Shown here piece after piece: positions 33,991-45,755 of a stretch of 64,000 nt of DNA. This stretch comes from Notolepis coatsorum (lineage: Eukaryota; Chordata; Actinopteri; Aulopiformes; Paralepididae). Both the position numbers and the translations under genes were made by a program. The DNA lies in the NCBI GenBank assembly GCA_963971535.1, contig OZ020589.1, forward strand, positions 89,526,683 through 89,590,682, in the 5' to 3' direction. Within the stretch, counting starts at the first letter, position 1. Each line of letters opens with the position of its first letter. The notes under the pieces are model-generated. The model searched no databases. It saw nothing but the letters and a program-made list of their open reading frames with translations, and had not been told where the DNA came from.

Positions 33991-34946
33991 CTAACGTTAA
34001 TTCCTTGCATTCTGTGTTCGCGATGACGTTGTGTAACTTGCTGACCCCTCTTGATCCTCCATATAACATTGACACTTAATAGTGGGACATGATACAGGTA
34101 CCGCCAGGGGGAGCTGGTGGCGACGTTGGGCAGGGGGACACAGGTGAAGAAGGATGGGCTCAGGGCGCGGCGCCTGCGACGGAACTTCCTCTTCATCGTT
34201 TTCCAGAGAAGCAAGAGGTCGCTTGGAGCTGGAGCTCCAGACATCAAGCATGCGGAATATAAACCCAGTTACGAGGCGGGTTAGTAATGGAATATGCGAT
34301 AGCTTAGCTTCCAGTTAATGCTAAAAAGACATTGTGAACGAAGAAGCAGACGTGCTACTGCCGAAGAGTGTGGTAGATATTGCACACGTTGCGTTTTAGT
34401 TAAAGTATAGGCGACAGGACAGGGGGTCGTCCCGACCCACAGCTTAGTTTCAGTTAGGCCTAGCACCACAGTTTAGCCTGCGTGTCCGTTTTAGTTAAAG
34501 TATAGGCGACAGGACAGGGGGTCGTCCCGACCCACAGCTTAGTTTCAGTTAGGCCTAGCACCACAGTTTAGCCCGCGTGTCGCCCCACCTCTCCAGCCCA
34601 GCAGCGGGCGTCGCTGCACTGCACGCACCTCCAGCCCCTCCGAGCCGTTGCCCTCCAGCAGTCACCTGCCTAACGTCTACCCAGCCCCGCCTCCTGCTAT
34701 CACGGGACTTCTCGACGGCCATCTCACCACACGGACGTTCGGTGGCGAGAGCAGGCCCGCCCTTGGTTAAGTACACTCAAGCCAGTTACAGTGAGCGCTC
34801 AGAGTACTGGAACTTTATCGGTAGACATTCCCTTTGTGCGGAGCGGGCCCTTTAAGGGCGAAGAGAAGCAGTACTTTGAACTGACGCTGGTAGCAGTGAT
34901 TAGGGGGCACCCCAACATTTATTATTTTGGGGAAGCTGGCTATAGA
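33991..34946. repeat. Unresolved stretch with a 95-bp tandem duplication
   Basis: A unit running from CGTTTTAGTTAAAGTATAGG through GGGGGTCGTCCCGACCC to TAGCACCACAGTTTAGCC occurs twice in tandem, starting at 34392 and 34487. GGGGTCGTCCCGACCCAC is partly palindromic. The surrounding sequence is GC-rich with frames on both strands but no recognised protein. It could be a retroelement leader or LTR remnant. Confidence 0.5.
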
Positions 34947-34956
34947 TAGGACTTTT

Positions 34957-35430
34957 ATTTAATTTTTTTTCTGTTTCTGATTTTTCTCTGATTTTCTCCC
35001 CGTCCCAATTAGTTGTTGTGCCAATTCCCCCCCATCCCCTACCTGGCGCTGTATGCATGTTCTCCTACGAGTCGGTACAAGGGCGTCCCGAGTCGATCGC
35101 ACGCTTCCCCCGAGACGTGCCCCGACAGCCAGACATCTTTTCACTTGGCAGCGAGGGCTCTCATTGGTGAAGCGTAAGGCGTGGGAGGGCACGCTATCTC
35201 CACCAAGTCCTGCCCCGCTTAGCAAGCGCCGAGACCTGACCTGTAGGCGTCGCTGTCCACAACGCCAGATTCCCAACCGCCAGCTTTCCCACCCTCTAAT
35301 ACTGCCAATTGTATTAGTGTGAACGGCCAGCCAAGCTGGTGACAACGCCGGGAGCTGGATTCGAACATGCAAATCCAGCATATCCGGCGTTGATGACGAA
35401 CGCAATCTCCGCTACGCCACCTGACCGCCC
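34957..35430 (-). mobile_element. tRNA-derived SINE, copy 2, TSD TAGGACTTTT
   Basis: This copy is in reverse: the tail is left, and the tRNA-like head with GGGAGCTGGATTCGAACATG (complement of the B-box) is right. It ends CCACCTGACCGCCC. TAGGACTTTT is duplicated at 34947-34956 and 35431-35440. Confidence 0.87.
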
Positions 35431-35579
35431 TAGGACTTTTGTTTTCAACGTGGGCCCACTGTCTTTTGGTTGAATGTGGTGTGATAACGTGTGTTCCTTT
35501 ATAAAATTCCCATTGAGTAGCTCCAGTACCCCTCTCCCTCCCCTCTCTCCCCACCTACGGGGGAATGAACAAGTATTTA

Positions 35580-36601
35580 AACTAGAGCTGGGCCGTTAAC
35601 GGCGTTAACGTGCTGCGTTAACGCGATACTAGTATCACACGATAATATAATTGACGCAGTTAACACTTTCTTCGCCAGGCTTATGTACATCATTATACCC
35701 TTCTCTGCCAGCTCTATTTATCTATGGAGAAGTTCCCCTTCTTTGCAGGGCTATAACTTTTTAAATTGTATTGCTAAATTGACATTACTATGGCCCATTC
35801 AACGTCAATTATCTATCGTTCAGGATGTGGGAACGTTATACTTTTTCATTCACATATTCATACTAAAATACGGTCTCAAGTATAAATATGTTTTTATCGT
35901 TTTCTGCAGCATTCTGCAGAACGTGATTTATAGCCCTAAATGCATTATATTGATGATCAGATACAGTTTGATAGCAATCGGCGCGAGATAATTTTTTTTT
36001 CAAATGGACGTGCTTCAAGAAGTTACTACTTATCATCTGATGTTGACCGGATGGGGGGGGGGGGGTCGTTTATAATTCCGTGGCCAACGTTAAGATGATT
36101 CATCTAGTGTGGGTGATATGATCATTAGAGCAGTTTGTATCGAACACGGTAAAAAAAAACGCTGAAACTCACCGCAGCTTCCTCGTAGCGTTGGGCGATG
36201 AGCAAAAATATTCCTATTATGGGATGTTGAAATATGCGATCCATCTCCAGGTTGTATAATAGTATATACGTCCAAATCATGTTGTTTATCGAGTTATTGG
36301 TAACGGATCACTATCCATTGTGTCGCGCTCGAGTCCCGGGACCTATAGCGAGTGATCGGACCAAATTTGGATGAGCACCAGTTTCCGTTTCGGGTTTGGG
36401 CGATCGGCCAACAGATGGCGCTCTTGAACCGTTGGAGAGTTGAGAGGGGATCAACAGTAGATCTCAAGTCTCCGGGGGAGAAATATGATTGCGATCACAG
36501 ATTTTTGAAATATTGATCTCAAGGACGTGTTACGGCGTTATTGGCAGAATTAGCATGGCGGGGAATGACGAGTTTAGGCGTCCTTGGCGGTCAAAGTGTT
36601 T
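35580..36601 (-). mobile_element. PiggyBac-like element (inverted) in a hAT-like fragment
   Basis: From TTAACACTTTCTTCGCC (TTAA at 35660-35663) to GGCGGTCAAAGTGTT (36600), the segment is an inverted relative of 20787-21746; its right TTAA has decayed to TTTA. Just left, GAGCTGGGCCGTTAACGGCG with GTTAACG repeats (35585-35640) is a hAT-type MITE end, apparently its insertion host. Confidence 0.7.
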
Positions 36602-36604
36602 ATA

Positions 36605-36835
36605 TATATATTTTTTTTTTTACCTTTATTTACCCAGGGTAGGTTCGCTGAGCACAGATGCTCTTTTTCAGGAACGCCCTGCTTCACATTCACAAAGTTC
36701 CATTCACACCTGGGAGCTGCCCAGTACAACCACAGTTGACACCATTGGCCACTGAGCAACTCCACTGGAGCAGTTGATTTGCATTGGCAGGGTTTGGCCC
36801 TGTCTGGCACCCAACGGGAAAAATATTATAGGCAC
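36605..36835. repeat. Interspersed repeat (TTTATTTACCCAGG type)
   Basis: TTTACCTTTATTTACCCAGG, TTTTTCAGGAACGCCCTGC and CCACTGAGCAACTCCACTGG follow a repeat layout I recall as frequent in teleost introns. A shorter fragment is at ~21970. Class unresolved. Confidence 0.4.
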
Positions 36836-36926
36836 TATAAGTAGACACCGCTACATAAAACAAGCTGGTCTGCCTGAGGGGCCTTTCTCACTTACCTATT
36901 GGGATCGAATCACTGCTCCCGGGAAC

Positions 36927-36950
36927 GGGGGGGGGGGGGGGGGGGGGGGG
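36927..36950. repeat. (G)24 homopolymer
   Basis: An uninterrupted run of 24 G. Its length may be unreliable in assembly. Confidence 0.9.
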
Positions 36951-36952
36951 AG

Positions 36953-37170
36953 TGTTCTCACTCAGACGGACACACCCCTTTTTGGGATCGAACCGCGCTG
37001 ATTCGTTTTACCCCCCGCTGAACCTGGGACAGTTGGATTAGGTGGTTTCGGAATCGGGCCAGTGGGAGCGGGGGGCGTGACACACACAACGTCGTTACTG
37101 TCATGCTTGCTTGAATTTTGGGCAGATAAAACCACACTGGACAATACCCACAAAAACGATATTTATGGGC
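36953..37170. repeat. MITE-like fragment, shared with 41650-41815
   Basis: CCCCCCGCTGATTCGT-like and GCTGAACCTGG..GG.TTAGGTGGT sequence matches 41735-41795, which lies within the insertion at 41635-42771. No termini were defined. Confidence 0.4.
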
Positions 37171-37697
37171 AATTTTGAGACCCGGGAATCACAGGGATGA
37201 GAATAGGGGGAATGGAGCATCGACTATCGCTTTTCGCTGACGATATAATACTATACTTAACAAAATTGGATACCTCAATTAGAAATGCGAACGAAATACT
37301 AGAGACATTTGGAGTATTTTCAGGATATAAAACTAATCAAAATAAAAGCGCACTTATGTTACTTAATAAAAGAGAAAGGGAAAAAGAGCCGGTGCACACG
37401 CAGTTTGCGAGCTCCCCCAAGGGGTTTACGTACTTGGGGATAAAGATAACCCTGGAGATTAAAGACTTAGTACAAAGTAATTACGATCCAATAATGACGG
37501 ATGTAGAAAATAGCCTTGAAAGATGGAGCAAATTACCAATATCACTGATAGGCAGAGTGAATATTATTAAAATGACTATTGCCTAAATTCCTTTACCAAT
37601 TCCAGTCAATCCCAATGCCCTTACCGGAAACTCTCTTTCGGAGATTGAAAACGATGTTCACACGTTTCATATGGAACAATAAAAAACGTTGAGACTG

Positions 37698-39087
37698 GCT
37701 GCGTTTACATGGACAGTTTATTCCCCTTTTCATTCGGAATTAACGTTAAATCCTATTTAAAGTTATCATGTAAACATCTGAAAAAACTTAATTCCGAATG
37801 AAAATGGCCATTCCGAAATAAAATCCATTCCGATGTAAGTGGCCGGTTTATTCCGTTTATCATTCCGAATTAAAGCTTTTTCTGTCCATGTAAACGCTTT
37901 TTCGGAATTAGTTCCCCCCGGTCTTTCTGCGCATGATCGCGCATAGGCTACAGTACACATAGATGATCGCGAACAGGGGCACATATTGTTCCATAGCATA
38001 CGCCTTCAGTTGATCATGACAAATCCTCTCTTACCTTGACGATTAAAAAGCCTCCATAATTTAGTAAATAAAGCTGTAGCCAGCCAGCTAGTATTGATGC
38101 TATACAAAATGCTATCCACAAAATAGCTACATAGCTAACCAACTAAATACAATGGTATCCTGAGGTAACGTTAGATACAACGTTTGCTAGTCGAAATGAC
38201 TGGACACACACAGGGACAAGTTAAACATCAATCAATTAATTTATTCCAACAGGTAGTTTGAGCTGCATATGAGCCGCGGTCTTTCTCTCCTCTCCTTTGG
38301 AAACTAATGATGATACGTAACGTTAGCTAGAAAAAGCACAGAACCGGCCGGCAAAAGTCAAGCTGCTAGCAACAGACACTATAATACTTCCGTCGGGGGA
38401 TTTCAAAATAAAAGAGCGACGTCTAAAAGCACCGTAAATAGGTTTATTTTGTACATTATCTAACGTTAACACGAACCTAAACTAACGTTAGATTAGTTTA
38501 GGTTCGTGTAACGTTAGATATTGTAAATAATAAACGTATTTACGGTGCTTTTAGACGTCGCTTTTATTTTGAAACCCCCCGCCCGGAAGTAAAAATTATG
38601 CTTATTTGTCTGCTTGTTATCAATGGGTTGCTACATACGGGGTACAATGTTACATAGGCTGTGCGTCGATGTTGCAGAAGCATAAAGGCCTGCAACACCT
38701 TTGCTTTGTCGATGTTGTGGTGCAGTTGCTTTGAAGTTGCTGTAGCATTTAGAGGCCTTTAACGTTAGCAGAATAGACACACCGAGAGTCTGGTTAATGT
38801 TGTTTGGTACGCTAGCACAGTAGCTGAGAATACCGGTCGCAGCTGGTTTGTTTACTTCTGGTAAACGTAATGACGTTAACATCCTGTTTACGTTTACCCA
38901 ATCAGAAGCCTTCCCAACCCCAAACCTTACGATGACTCGAAAACTCCCGATTAGACAGTGACTTTCATGTAAACACCTTGTCGGAATTAAGATTTGACAT
39001 GTAAACTCGCATGATTTTTTTTTACATCCGAATGATTTGATTCCGAAGTTATAATTCGGAATTAAAAGTCACCATGTAACCGCAGCC
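37698..39087. mobile_element. TIR element in L1, TSD ACTG
   Basis: Termini GCTGCGTTTACATGG and CACCATGTAACCGCAGCC are inverted repeats; ACTG flanks both sides (37694-37697, 39088-39091). Removing it restores the L1 frame LRLTLLYLPYD. Subterminal TTCCGAATTAA words repeat many times. A palindrome lies at ~38395-38585 (CGTCTAAAAGCACCGTAAAT and mirror). Superfamily uncertain. Confidence 0.78.
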
Positions 39088-39654
39088 ACTGACACTTCTT
39101 TACCTCCCGTATGACAGAGGAGGGCTTAGACTTCCAGATATGAGGCTTTATTACTGGGCGGCACAGCTCAGGACAGCAATGTTCTACTTTCAACATGCAG
39201 ATATACCGGCTTGGATGGAGATAGAAAAAGAAGAGACAAAGATAACACTAGACGCATATATATATTCACGACAGAGTAACTTGTTGATAAAAAATACAAA
39301 GAACCCATTCCTCCAGAATACAGTAAGGATCTGGCACAAGGCGCACTTACACTTAGGTAGAAGAGATAAGTTATCGGGGTATACACCAATCTGGGGGAAT
39401 GAGGAATTTAAACCGGGAAGGAATGATGGGGGATTCAAAAATTGGTCAGAAAGAGGGTTGGATAAGATTAAAAACGTATACTTAGAGGGAGAATTAATGA
39501 CCTTCGAACAGATAGTAAGCACATTTGAAATCCCAAGATCACATAGATTTAAATACTTTCAAATCAGGAGCAACGTAGTCTCAAAGAACGGGGGCACAGA
39601 GGAACCACCCACATCCATAATAGAAAGACTTACGAGGAACAATATGGTGGGAAG

Positions 39655-41104
39655 TAGGGGTGCACCGATGTATCGGTCGGGTATCGGTATCGGCCGATAA
39701 GTGGCTTGTTGACTGCAATCGGCCTATAAGCTCGAATGTGCCGATGGCAGTAGCCGATAAATTCAGTCGCGTCCTGCCAACGGCGCCGCCCCCAGTCCCC
39801 CACACACACAAGCTACTGCATCAAAGTTACTACTAAATATTCAACATTCTCTTTTGAGACTCCGCTTCAGACTCTTATCATTTGGCACTAAAAGCTAAAC
39901 ATTGTCACCGATATGGCTGTCCGCAACATGTCATTAATTGTGTACGAGAGGTGGTCGATCACTGACGACGTTAACATGAGCTAGGTTAGCTAGCATGAGC
40001 TACCGGGAGATAGAAGACTAACGTTACTGGTGAAAATGTGATTTACATTGGAATACTCCTTTGCCAACTTGCTGTACTTTGCTTGCAGGTCTGCAGCCAT
40101 TATTGCTGGATTATGAATAGCCCCAACTTTAGCCAAGGTAACGTTATGGCTAAACCTTTAACGTTAGTTAACGCTAGCTTTCGGTTAGCTGTTCAATGCT
40201 ATTAATAACACAACCAAGCGAACCCATCACAGCTCCCCGTCAACACCCCTCTCTCGGGAAGATGGCATTTAAGAAAGTATCTGCTGTTAAAATGACACAA
40301 ACATTCGTTTTGTGGCATTAACGTTATATAGTTAGTGTTACACGTTCAATAACATCAGCATATTATTTACCCGAAGAAAGCAAGCAAGCAAGGCATTACT
40401 CCGTTCATAGCTCAGTTCCATTCCGTTGCTCATTCCGTACCCAACTACCCATTCTGCAATCTGTTAATAAAGTTTTCAACCAGACAAATGTATAGAAAGG
40501 CTTTGTTTTATTATAACATTTGTTGCAGTAAAATCATTGTGTCTCGTTTGGTCATCCTGTGGAGCGCGCTGGTCGGCGGGCACTGCCGGGCAGCTAACGT
40601 ATTAGCTTGTTGTGGTTCTCGCAAGCAGATCAATGGCGGCATGCCCGGAAGTAGAAAATGAATAAACGCTTGTCGATTGGTGGTAAGAACAGCAGGAGGT
40701 GGGTGCTAGCGGTGTGGCGTAATTGGCCGAATCGACTGTCAATCAAAATGGTTCTATTGCATTGGTTGAAAGCTCTGGTTGAGAGAATAGTATCCATCTG
40801 CAGGCCGCCAGACGATACTGGGAGAGGAATAGTGATACATGGCATGGTGGAATTAATACCATAAACATATTTCTTGATGTTTCCTTTTTTTAAGTAAGTA
40901 AAGAGGCCTACAAATACAAACATACACATACAAATATACAGTAGTTTAATTAAAAAAAGTAATAAAAAAAAAAAACATTAAAAAAAACATTAAAAAAAAT
41001 TTTAAATACTTATTTTTTGCCACAAGTATCGGTATCGGTATCGGCCGATTGTGTTAGTTGAACAATCGGTATCGGTGGCCAATTTTCATATCGGTGCATC
41101 CCTA
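39655..41104. mobile_element. hAT element in L1, TSD GTGGGAAG
   Basis: The termini TAGGGGTGCACCGATGTATC and CATATCGGTGCATCCCTA are inverted repeats with TATCGGTATCGGCCGATA subterminal words. GTGGGAAG is duplicated at 39647-39654 and 41105-41112. Relatives are at 46044-47022 and 51521-52596. Confidence 0.93.
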
Positions 41105-41634
41105 GTGGGAAGAGGACAATTATCCAAGTTTTATGATGTGTTATCAGGATCGGAAGAGAGCTCTTTGAGCAGTTTGCGGGCATGGGAGAGGGACATGGGG
41201 GACTGGGAACAAGCATGTGAGATGTCACAGACTATCAATTAATACCAGATGTAAACTCCTACAATATAAGTGGATACATAGAGTATATTTATGTGGATGA
41301 CGACCAACCACCTCAAACTGAACCTAAGCAAAACAGAATTGCTCCACCTGCCGGCCAAATCCTCCCCCCTGACCGACCTTTCCATCAGTCGAGAATGCAG
41401 CTGTGACCGCGTCCCCGACCACCAAGAACCTTGGTGTTGTCCTCGACGACCAGTTGAACTTCTCTGCTCACATCGCAGCGACAACCAGAACCTGCCGATT
41501 CCTCCTGAGCAACGTCAGAAGGATCCGCCCCTTCCTGACAAAAGAAGCCACCCAACTCCTCGTCCAATCAACAGTCATCTCCCGCCTCGATTACTGCAAC
41601 GCACTGCTCGCTGGCCTCCCGGCCACTGCCACTA

Positions 41635-42771
41635 AGGGTGGTTTCACACTCACTGCTCTGTGTCGAATCAGAGCCGGCTCGCATCAGAAAATGGTGTGTC
41701 TGTCTGAGTGAGAACGCTGTCCCCCGTCCCCGCCCCCCGCTGATTCGTCCCCGGGGGCGCTGAACCTGGACCGCTGAAATAGGTGGTCTCAGGTGCGCGC
41801 TGAGTGGGGGCGGTTAGGCCTGGCAATTTTGTTTGCCATTGCTATGTCTATACATTGTTCAATGCATTTATTTCTATAGACCAGTGGTGCCCAACCAGTC
41901 GGCCGTGGTCGACCAGTAGATCAATGACATGCAATATAATTGCCACAAGCGATGGGATAATGTTAGCTTCTGAACAGGCTAGCTAACTAGCGTTTAGCCG
42001 TTAGCCATTGCTGTATACTATACTTTCTTGTTCGAATGCATTTATTTCTATTAGACCAGTAGTGCCCAACCAGTCGGCCGTGGTCGACCAGTAGATCGCT
42101 CAAAACGCTCAAAAGCGGACTCTACAACACCATCCATTCGTGATAAAATGGGGTGGGTTATATTGACAAGGCTTGACAACAGAGGTTCAAATATAACTTC
42201 ATATTTATTGGCAATTTGTTCATTTTATATCAACATCCACAGTCCGCAGTCGTGTTAAGACATTCCCGTTGACATTTTCGGTCGACCAGTAGATCAATGA
42301 CATTCAATATAATCGATGCAAGCAATGTTACTAGTAAAAGGTTATAAAGCTAACTAGCGGTAGCCGTTAGCTTAGCGTTATTGTTAACGCTGCAAAACGA
42401 TCAAAAGCGGGCTCTACAACAGAGTTCCATTCGTGAGAAAAGGGGGGTGGGTTATATTGACAAGGCTTGACAACAGAGGTTCAAATATAACTTCATATTT
42501 ATTAGTTATTTGTTTCTTTATATCAACATCCATTCTCCAGTCTCCGTGTGAACACTTCCTGTGTTTACATTTCGAGCGTGACATCATCGACTACGGCAAG
42601 CTTACAAGCTCAAAACGCAAACCGTAAACAAAACCCAGAGCGCACCCAGACTGAAGTGTGTACACAAACTAGAGGGGGGAGAGGGGGGGGAGTTCGGATC
42701 AGATCTCGGAACGGGCAGAACGGAACGAAATAGAAACGAATAGAGTGAGTGAGAAAAGGCCCTAAGCCTCT
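41635..42771. mobile_element. DNA transposon insertion in the L2 copy
   Basis: CTAAG occurs on both sides (CACTAAG left, CCCTAAG right); removing the insert gives the L2 frame ATATKPLQLIQ. The ends GGTGGTTTCACACTCACT and GAGTGAGTGAGAAAAGGCC are inverted. Inside, a block with CCCAACCAGTCGGCCGTGGT and ACCAGTAGATCAATGACAT repeats two to three times. A reverse fragment of the same block lies at 57540-57665. Confidence 0.65.
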
Positions 42772-42787
42772 TCAACTCATTCAGAAC

Positions 42788-43163
42788 TAGGGATGGGTAC
42801 CGAATTCGGTACTTTTGAGGTACCGAACCGAAACACGTCGGTACTACCGAGTATCGATTCAAGTGAGATACAGAAGAGAAAAAAGAATTACTTTTTTCTT
42901 TTCATGTCAACGTTCACACGCACAATATATGCTTACCTAGGATTTGACTTGATTCAACAAAGCAGCAGTCGGAGCAATGGCAAGCCGAAAACGGTCGAAA
43001 TTGTAGTTATTTGAAGTTTGGATAATTTTTTTCACGACAGGTATAATCAAAAAAAAAAAAAAAAAAAAAAAATGAGACTAAAGTACAGAAAAAAGGTACC
43101 GTTGGGTACCGGTATCGATTCACAGTACCGTATCGGTTCAAATGTGAAAGGTACCCATCCCTA
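42788..43163. mobile_element. hAT MITE in the L2 copy, TSD TTCAGAAC
   Basis: The termini TAGGGATGGGTACCGAATTC and AAAGGTACCCATCCCTA are inverted repeats. TTCAGAAC is duplicated at 42780-42787 and 43164-43171. It is 376 bp with an oligo-A run at ~43050-43072. Confidence 0.93.
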
Positions 43164-44560
43164 TTCAGAACGCAGCGGCCCGCCTAATCTCAAACCTACC
43201 GAAGTCGGCCCATGTCACCCCACTTCTTAGGGACCTGCACTGGCTCCCCATTGCTGCACGAATCCGCTTCAAGGCCCTCGACCTAGCATACCGTGCGGCA
43301 AAGGGAACCGCTCCCGCCTACCTCCGGTCAATGGTCTCTAACTACACACCCTCAAGACCCCTACGCTCTGCATCTTCTGGCCGCCTCAGACCTACTCCTA
43401 TCCAAGCTCCGGGAGGGTCATCAAAGAGAAGTCGCCTATTCTCAGTCCTTGCCCCACAATGGTGGAATGAACTACCCACCCAGTTAGGACTGCCGAAACA
43501 CGTCCAATCTTTCGCCGTCGACTAAAGACGCACTTCTTCAACCATTATTTGAATTTATCTAACCCTAACTAACCGTACTGTCATGCACTTGTCCTAATAA
43601 ACTAACCTACACTAGCACTCAACACTTTGATGAACATTGTTGCTCAGCTGATAAGAGTTGTGCCCTTCCTGATGGCTTGTCGTACAGAACTTGTAAGTCG
43701 CTTTGGATAAAAGCGTCAGCTAAATGACTAAATGTAAATGTATATATGACACCAGAGAAATTACACAAGTTTTATCCCATGATCCCGGATGAATGTACTA
43801 GGTGTGGGGTAGAGGTGGGGACCCTGTACCACTGTATGTGGGAATGTGAAAAGATACAGGAATATTGGAAGGAGATATTGGAACTCATATCGGAGATGAC
43901 AGAGATAGAAATCCTGACCGATCCTAAGTTATGTATACTACAATTATACCCGGAGAAGTTCCCCGCTTATATTAGAAAGAGGAAATTGATTAATTTTTGT
44001 TTGTTACAGGCCAAGAGAGTGATAGCTTTGAGAGATACAGAGACCAGGAGCTAAACAGTGGTTAAAGGAAGTGTCAGAAAACTTAGCAATGGAGAAACTA
44101 ACATACATACAGAAGGGAAAAACAGAACAGTTTGAAAGGACATGGACATCGTTTATACACTTCCTGGAGAATGTAAGAATCTAAAGGAGAGAGATAAGAA
44201 ACATGAAAGGTAAGGGAAAGGAAAGGGAAAATGGGAGAAAGGTTTAAGGGAAGAAAAAAAAAGAAGAAAAGTGGATGAAGGTAGAGAAGCCGAATATCTT
44301 TTTGTTTTTTTTATTCATTTTATGGTATTTTATTAGTGTATCTTGTATTGTATTTTTATATTGGTTTATTTTTTATTTTTATTTTTGGGCTGATATTTCC
44401 GTGATTTCTTGTAGGTAATTTAAGAGAGAGCTATTAAGAGAGCTATTTTGATGTTTCTTTCACGGTGTGGGAACTTTTACACAGTTCCTGTGAGTCTATG
44501 GAACACCTCTGAAAGGTTTATATAAAAAAAAAAGAAAAAAAAAGGAAAATAGGAGGATCA

Positions 44561-44744
44561 TTGTTCTATATTTCTAATCAGGTACTGAAAAGCAGCAGTG
44601 TTCTACCTGAGGATCTTGGGACATATTAGTCTGTTATGAAAGCCAGTGAGTATTGTATGACTCAGACTTCAGCAATAATCATGACTCATGAGCATTATAA
44701 AATAAAAACATGCATGGCATGGTGGAATTAATACCATAAACTAT
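44561..44744. other. Short AT-rich spacer
   Basis: No recognised feature. GGCATGGTGGAATTAATACC at 44716-44735 is also present at 40841-40860 inside the hAT at 39655. Confidence 0.35.
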
Positions 44745-45378
44745 GGCCCCGTTTAGACGGAAACGCTAGCAGGTGAATCCGCAAAAATATTTTTTCGGAT
44801 GTGCCTTTCGTTTATACGGAAACGGTGTTTTTACGGGGTGAAACCGCAAAAAAGTGAGACTACCTTCCAGGGTGGAATTCCTAGAAACGATAAACCTTTA
44901 CGCTATCATTTAAACTGTCAAACCACATAAAACGATGACGAAAGGGTTGTCAAGGCTCTCGTTGCGCGTACTGCTTACATCACAGGCATGCGCCAGTAGC
45001 CTAGAAGCGTAAACAAAGCATGTCTGATTCTATCCATGGCGATCACCTGAAGGCTACATTGGCAGTACTTTTAAATACACAAGAATCTGTCCCGCGGCGT
45101 GACTGGACCCACTGTCTGTGAGTGACTCTGCTTTGGTCCAATCACATTCCCCACCCACAGTCTGCGAATCAGAGGCAGAGTAGGGCGGGTCTTCACAGCA
45201 CGTCATGTGACATATGCGCCAATCGTGACAGCAGGGCTCAGTTGTCTCGAGTCATTACAGCCTCGTCTGCACTGAGAATTCCATCCCAAAACGATAGTCT
45301 AAACGCAAAATTAAAAGTGAAACCGTAAGACGACTTTTGCGGTTTCTGTTCAGACTCTCTCCGTCTAAACGTAGCCTA
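44745..45378. mobile_element. TIR element (TTTAGACGGAAACG type)
   Basis: Termini GGCCCCGTTTAGACGGAAAC and CTCTCCGTCTAAACGTAGCC are inverted. Subterminal GGTTTC/GAAACCGC words repeat. Fragments occur at 2690-2965 and, reversed, at 63790-63870. No certain TSD and no coding frame. Confidence 0.6.
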
Positions 45379-45755
45379 AGGCTGGGCTCCTACCACTGTG
45401 TGGCCTGGGGCCAAATGCCACATCGACTGCCACATTATTAGGTGGTTAAGGAATCTTGGACATTGAGAGTCGGAGACGTGGAGCATGTAGATATGAGTCC
45501 ACATAGCTGGGGGACGGTACTGGACACTGAGGAGGGCCATTTATAAAATAGTTCCCCTTTAACGATTAACAATGAAGCATTAACAATAATTGTTTCTATG
45601 GTAATGTCTCCGGAAAGGTCAATTGTGTTGTAATTAGGGAAGGGAGGGGATTGAAGGGTGTCTTTTTTATTTTTGTCATGTGCCGTTTGTATATATGTAT
45701 GTGTGTGTAAAAGAAAAAATTTACAATAAAAACATTGTTTAAAAAAAATATATAG
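45379..45755 (+). other. Retroposed 3'-end-like stretch
   Basis: It ends TTTACAATAAAAACATTG followed by TTTAAAAAAAATATATAGG, a poly(A) signal with an A-rich end. Source element unknown. The sequence preceding it may be L1-related 3' UTR. Confidence 0.3.

Larger units (their letters stand above)
41291..43739 (+). pseudogene. L2-like LINE 3' end inserted in L1
   Basis: The RT C-terminal region reads HLKLNLSKTELLHLPAKS, KNLGVVLDDQLNFSAHI, RRIRPFLTKEATQLLVQS and SRLDYCNALLAGLPATAT. After two insertions it resumes with QLIQNAAARL, DLHWLPIAARIRFKAL and FSVLAPQWWNELP. It ends in AGCTAAATGACTAAATGTA, the 3' tail typical of L2. GTATAT flanks the insertion in L1. Minor frameshifts occur throughout; it is a dead copy. 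Confidence 0.78.
37172..44560 (+). pseudogene. L1 LINE ORF2 3' part, interrupted by several insertions
   Basis: Host segments are 37172-37697, 39088-39654, 41113-41290 and 43740-44560. They give GGMEHRLSLFADDIILYL (RT motif C, FADD), FTYLGIKIT, then RLPDMRLYYWAAQLRTAMFY, then the terminal CTRCGVEVGTLYHCMWEC, the L1 C-terminal C-x2-C-x7-H-x4-C-type motif. An A-rich 3' region ends near 44560. L1 reading frames join across each insertion once one TSD copy is removed. It is 5' truncated: EN and the first RT motifs are missing. Confidence 0.82.
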
